8,186 bases of DNA from Verrucomicrobiota bacterium (GTDB lineage Bacteria > Verrucomicrobiota > Verrucomicrobiia > Opitutales > Oceanipulchritudinaceae), in assembly GCA_009908535.1 (NCBI GenBank), contig JAAAOD010000008.1, positions 1 through 8,186 of the forward strand, read 5' to 3'. The notes below the pieces were generated by a model, which worked only from the letters and a program-made list of their open reading frames with translations, was not told where the DNA came from and searched no databases. The position numbers and the translations under genes are program-made. This document shows positions 5,376-8,186 of the stretch, in pieces. Position 1 is the stretch's first letter. Each line of letters starts with the position of its first letter.

Positions 5376-6782
5376 TCAGGCCGCTTTCTGGGTGAGTTTG
5401 CTGAGACCGAGATATAGGACACCGCAGGCGATCCAGCAGGGGACGACGAGATAGGCGGCGAAGATGCCGACGGCAAAGATGAGATAAAGACCGACGGCGA
5501 CCGGCAGCAGCCAGGCGAGGAGCACCGCCATATGGAAGGAGGATTTCGTGGCGCGGGCATACTCCTCCCGCAGGCCGAAGCGCTTCATCAGCCAGAAATC
5601 GACGAAGATCACCGCGCCCATGGGACCGAGCACGGTCCCGTAGGTGCCGACAAAGTCGAGCAGCTTCCCGGACAGGTTCGGGAAGGCGCCCGCGACCGTC
5701 GCGACAAGGCCGGCAAGGAGGGTCATGGCGACCCGCTTTGAACGCGGAAAAAGCCCCTGGAAAGCGAGGCCCGCACGGTAAATGGTCGGGTTCGCCGTGG
5801 TCCAGCCCGCGATGATGACGCAGACGATCCCGGCCCAGCCGATCGCCTGCCACGCGAGCATTCCCGGGTTGGCGATGACCTTGTCCTCGCTGTTCAGGGT
5901 GGCGGCCGGATCCACGCGGATCATGGCCGCCAGCAGGAGGGCCGCGCAGATCCAGGCGACATAGTGGCCGAGAAACATGCCGATCGCCGGCGCCCAGCCC
6001 GACGACTTATCACGGGCGAACCGAAAAATGGACAGGTCGGCCATTCCGAAATGCATGGCCCCGTTGCACAACCACGCAAAGACCACAATCTGCCAGAACC
6101 CGAACTGCTGCGCGCCGTTCTTCTCCTGAATGAAGGCGATGGCATCGTCCCATGTGAAATTGCCGCTCCGCATCTGTGTGTACGCGACGAGTCCGCAGGC
6201 CGCGAACACGACAATCATCCAGGGCGCGGCGATATTCGCCACCCGGGCCACGCTCTCATAGCCCCGGGCGGCGATCACCGCGATGATCGAGCCGACGATC
6301 AGCACCGTTACCGTGAATCCGGCCCCTCCGAGCCCGAAGACCGGTTCCGGCACATCGAATCCGACCCCGAAAGGCACCCCGACCGCCGTCGCCGACACCG
6401 TGATCATCGCCCCGGCAAGAAAACAGAAGAGGACGCCGTTGACGAAGTTGTAGAGTTTCACCGCCCCGCCGCCGGCGATGCGCTCAAGCTGATAGTAAAG
6501 GGTCAGCCGCTTCCGCATCGCGATCGGCGTGACAAGGAAACGCCAGGTCAGCACCGCGAGGAGGTTGCCCAGCAGCAGCCCGAGCAGAAGGTCCTGGATA
6601 CTCGCGCCCGCCGCGAGAAACAAGGGACCGATCATGAACTCGGTCCCGGCGGTGTGCTCCCCCGCGTACATACCCCAGAACTTACCGGGACCCTTCAGCG
6701 CAGAGTCCGGTACGCGCTGCCGTTCGAATTCCTCGGCGGGGGTGATCTCCTTCTCGGGCATGGCGGAATCAGGTCTCTTCAC
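5376..6782 (-). CDS. NCS1-family (cytosine/purine/hydantoin-type) permease
   Basis: A 461-468-residue integral membrane carrier of the nucleobase:cation symporter-1 family, which typically has 12 helices of LeuT fold and imports nucleobases, hydantoins or related small compounds with H+ or Na+. GPGKFWGMYAGEHTAGTEFM opens the first helix with the unwound-helix pattern. Helix-forming blocks follow through GNLLAVLTWRFL, YNFVNGVLFCFLAGAMI, VTVLIVGSIIAVI, WMIVVFAACGLVAY, FWQIVVFAWLCNGAMHFGMADL, a WTTANPTIYRAGLAFQ segment typical of the family, and the C-terminal pair. An in-frame GTG at 6782 overlaps the upstream dehydrogenase stop (GTGA) and has GGAGG four bases before it (6791-6787). An ATG at 6761 is the alternative and lacks a well-placed ribosome binding site. 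The substrate is not readable. Kinase and dehydrogenase neighbours hint at a polyol, sugar-like or heterocyclic compound. Confidence 0.88.
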   Translation of the reverse strand: MKRPDSAMPEKEITPAEEFERQRVPDSALKGPGKFWGMYAGEHTAGTEFMIGPLFLAAGASIQDLLLGLLLGNLLAVLTWRFLVTPIAMRKRLTLYYQLERIAGGGAVKLYNFVNGVLFCFLAGAMITVSATAVGVPFGVGFDVPEPVFGLGGAGFTVTVLIVGSIIAVIAARGYESVARVANIAAPWMIVVFAACGLVAYTQMRSGNFTWDDAIAFIQEKNGAQQFGFWQIVVFAWLCNGAMHFGMADLSIFRFARDKSSGWAPAIGMFLGHYVAWICAALLLAAMIRVDPAATLNSEDKVIANPGMLAWQAIGWAGIVCVIIAGWTTANPTIYRAGLAFQGLFPRSKRVAMTLLAGLVATVAGAFPNLSGKLLDFVGTYGTVLGPMGAVIFVDFWLMKRFGLREEYARATKSSFHMAVLLAWLLPVAVGLYLIFAVGIFAAYLVVPCWIACGVLYLGLSKLTQKAA

Positions 6783-7987
6783 CCGGCCTCCACGAGAACC
6801 TTGATGCCCTCCTGACGGAGGTTGGTCTCGAAGGCCTGCTGGATTTCGTCGAGCTTGAAGCGGTGGGTGATGATATCCGTCACGGGGAGGCCGATCCGTT
6901 CCGCGCGCTGGAGAAAGTGGTACGCCCCGGGGTATTCGAAGCTGTTGTACACCCAGCTCCCGACAAGGGAAATTTCCTTGGCACAAATGTCGCGGTGCGG
7001 GTTGATGCTGCATTCGCCGCCATCCACGAAGTGACCCACTTCGCAAATTCCACCGCCGCGGCGGATCATCCGGTAAAGGTTGGCATGGGCGGCCGGCACG
7101 CCGGTGACCTGGAAACCCCAATGGGCGCCGAGGCCCTTCGTGAGGCCCCGCACCGTTTCGGCGATTTCGTCGATACCGGAGAACTCCTTGTAGTTGAGGA
7201 TCTCGTCCGCACCCATACGGCGCGCGAGGGCGAGGCGTTCCGGATTGCCATCGAGGGCGATGATGTTGTTGACACCGGCGGTCCGGAGCACCGCGACCAT
7301 CAGCAGTCCGATCGGGCCGCAGCCCTGGACGACGACCCGTGAGCGGAAGTTCAGGCGATTGTTGCCGCAGCTGCGCGCGCGCTCGAGGGCGTGGCAGACA
7401 ACCGCCGCCGGTTCGATGAGACAACGCAAGTCGACGCTCATCTCGTTCACGACGAAAAAGGAGGACCCCGGGCGGATGATCAGGTACTCGCCGAAGTAGC
7501 CGTTGAAGTGATGATCCGGCTCGTCGGGAAGCAGTCCGTAGACTTTGAGATCGTCGCAGAGGTTGGCTTTCGCGGGGTTGTACTTGGCAACCATGCATTC
7601 CTCGGAGGTATCGAGGATACTGGTTACGATCTGATCGCCCACCCGCACGGGCTTGCCGACATTGTCGTTACCGACCTCGCCGCCGACCTCCATAACGATC
7701 CCGGTTCCCTCGTGGCCGAGGACCACCGGAGCGAGACCGAAGGGATCGGACTGATAACAATGGATGTCCGTGCCGCAAACCCCGCAGGCCTCGACGCGGA
7801 CAAGGATTTCATCCGGACGAATCGGCCGCAGGGGAAAGCTGCGCATTTCCAGTTGTCGTGGCGCTGTCAGGACAGCGGCCCGGCCGGTCTTAGCGGCTCT
7901 CCCCGTCCGCGGATCCGGCTCTCCTTCCTTCGATTGGGACAGCACCTCCCGCACGATCCGCTCCACCTGTTTCCGGTCGTAATCCAT
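6779..7987 (-). CDS. Zinc-type medium-chain dehydrogenase with microcompartment-like N-terminal helix
   Basis: A 402-residue NAD(P)-dependent alcohol/polyol dehydrogenase of the MDR superfamily. Catalytic-domain signatures are GVCGTD (C71) and GHEGTG (H92, E93) for the catalytic zinc. The Rossmann site is QGCGPIGLLMVAVLRTAG (221-238), with D246 at the end of the second strand favouring NAD. The usual four-cysteine structural-zinc loop is reduced: only C131 and C144 remain where CxxCxxCx7C would be. The dehydrogenase core begins near residue 36, after an amphipathic helix (MDYDRKQVERIVREVLSQ) and a polar linker. This layout matches encapsulation peptides of bacterial-microcompartment cargo. 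I chose the ATG at 7987 because the helix begins there. A TTG at 8023 would add 12 residues. It follows the kinase gene by 39 bases and overlaps the permease start. The substrate is unknown. Confidence 0.92.
   Translation of the reverse strand: MDYDRKQVERIVREVLSQSKEGEPDPRTGRAAKTGRAAVLTAPRQLEMRSFPLRPIRPDEILVRVEACGVCGTDIHCYQSDPFGLAPVVLGHEGTGIVMEVGGEVGNDNVGKPVRVGDQIVTSILDTSEECMVAKYNPAKANLCDDLKVYGLLPDEPDHHFNGYFGEYLIIRPGSSFFVVNEMSVDLRCLIEPAAVVCHALERARSCGNNRLNFRSRVVVQGCGPIGLLMVAVLRTAGVNNIIALDGNPERLALARRMGADEILNYKEFSGIDEIAETVRGLTKGLGAHWGFQVTGVPAAHANLYRMIRRGGGICEVGHFVDGGECSINPHRDICAKEISLVGSWVYNSFEYPGAYHFLQRAERIGLPVTDIITHRFKLDEIQQAFETNLRQEGIKVLVEAG
6787..6791 (-). promoter_or_regulatory. Shine-Dalgarno favouring a coupled GTG start for the permease
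   Basis: GGAGG inside the last codons of the dehydrogenase gene lies four bases before a GTG (6782-6780) that overlaps the dehydrogenase TGA. This favours coupled initiation at GTG, adding seven residues, over the downstream ATG at 6761. Confidence 0.45.
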
Positions 7988-8026
7988 TCCCCTTTTCTTG
8001 TCGATCCCGCCCGCACCGCGCAAGAT

Positions 8027-8186
8027 TTACGCGTCCCGGGCCATTCCGATCTGCGCGATCAGTTCCTCCCGTGTCGGCGGGGTGGCATGGGTGACAAAGA
8101 AAGCGGTCGCCGCATTGGCGATGACGAGGCGCTCCTTGACGGAAAGTTCCCCGAACGACGCACACAGGTAACCGCCGTTGAAGGTA
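8027..8186 (-). CDS. PfkB/ribokinase-family sugar kinase, C-terminal end (partial)
   Basis: The last 52 codons of a gene entering from the right edge. The frame reads TFNGGYLCASFGELSVKERL, then VIANAATAFFVTHATPPTREEL, ending in GMARDA and a TAA at 8029-8027. This matches the C-terminal helices of PfkB-family carbohydrate kinases, just after the catalytic GAGD aspartate motif: the FNGGYL helix, ANAAxAxxVT, then PPTREEL. Such enzymes phosphorylate sugars, nucleosides or sugar-like carbon compounds with ATP. The catalytic motif itself is outside the window. It heads the cluster with the dehydrogenase and permease on the same strand, 39 bases upstream of the dehydrogenase ATG. Confidence 0.75.
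   Translation of the reverse strand, partial: TFNGGYLCASFGELSVKERLVIANAATAFFVTHATPPTREELIAQIGMARDA

Noticed and set aside
5964..6815. A 283-codon plus-strand open frame
   Set aside because: It is antisense to the permease and rich in Arg, His, Asp and Glu with no hydrophobic core or motif. A shadow of the permease gene.
6783..7598. Extension of the permease frame far upstream into the dehydrogenase gene
   Set aside because: That stretch is an Arg/Pro-rich out-of-frame translation of the dehydrogenase. Transporter homology begins only near the GTG/ATG at 6782/6761.

Overview
The window is dense, high-GC bacterial chromosome with little intergenic space. No marker gene fixes the taxonomy. The AraC protein with a PocR-like sensor, the CUB-domain fragment, the NCS1 permease followed by a tiny membrane protein, and the dehydrogenase with a microcompartment-type N-terminal helix together suggest the PVC group (Verrucomicrobiota/Kiritimatiellota or relatives). 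That placement is inference, not proof.

Layout from left to right. (1) 1-1391, minus: a biotin-dependent pyruvate/oxaloacetate carboxyltransferase (OadA/PycB family) without its biotinyl domain, overlapping by ATGA the start of a further cistron that leaves the window. (2) 1390-2250, plus: an AraC regulator with a PocR-like sensor, head-to-head with the carboxyltransferase and with no intergenic DNA. The carboxyltransferase lacks its conserved N-terminal metal-site motif exactly at this junction. (3) 2335-2410, plus: tRNA-Lys(TTT) with encoded CCA. (4) 2420-3063, minus: a VapBC-type toxin-antitoxin pair with ATGA overlap and a paired CATGCATG palindrome over the antitoxin start. (5) 3197-4252, plus: an aldo-keto reductase with an intact catalytic tetrad. 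(6) 4271-4741, minus: a single-domain cyclic-nucleotide-binding-fold protein. (7) 4786-5189, minus: a decayed CUB-domain reading frame, broken by an in-frame TGA inside the domain and preceded by a 27-bp tandem repeat. (8) 5190-8186, minus: an apparent operon of PfkB-family kinase (3' end only), zinc-type medium-chain dehydrogenase, NCS1 permease and a 60-residue two-helix membrane protein.

The last block reads as a catabolic unit: import by the NCS1 carrier, oxidation by the dehydrogenase and phosphorylation by the kinase. The substrate cannot be read from the sequence. The dehydrogenase begins with an amphipathic helix and linker resembling bacterial-microcompartment encapsulation peptides, so part of the pathway may be housed in a protein shell, although no shell gene is in the window.

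I see no IS element, CRISPR array or clear phage gene. The points most worth checking are the damaged oadA/araC junction, the helix on the dehydrogenase, the in-frame TGA in the CUB gene, the 27-bp repeat and the small NCS1-linked membrane protein.
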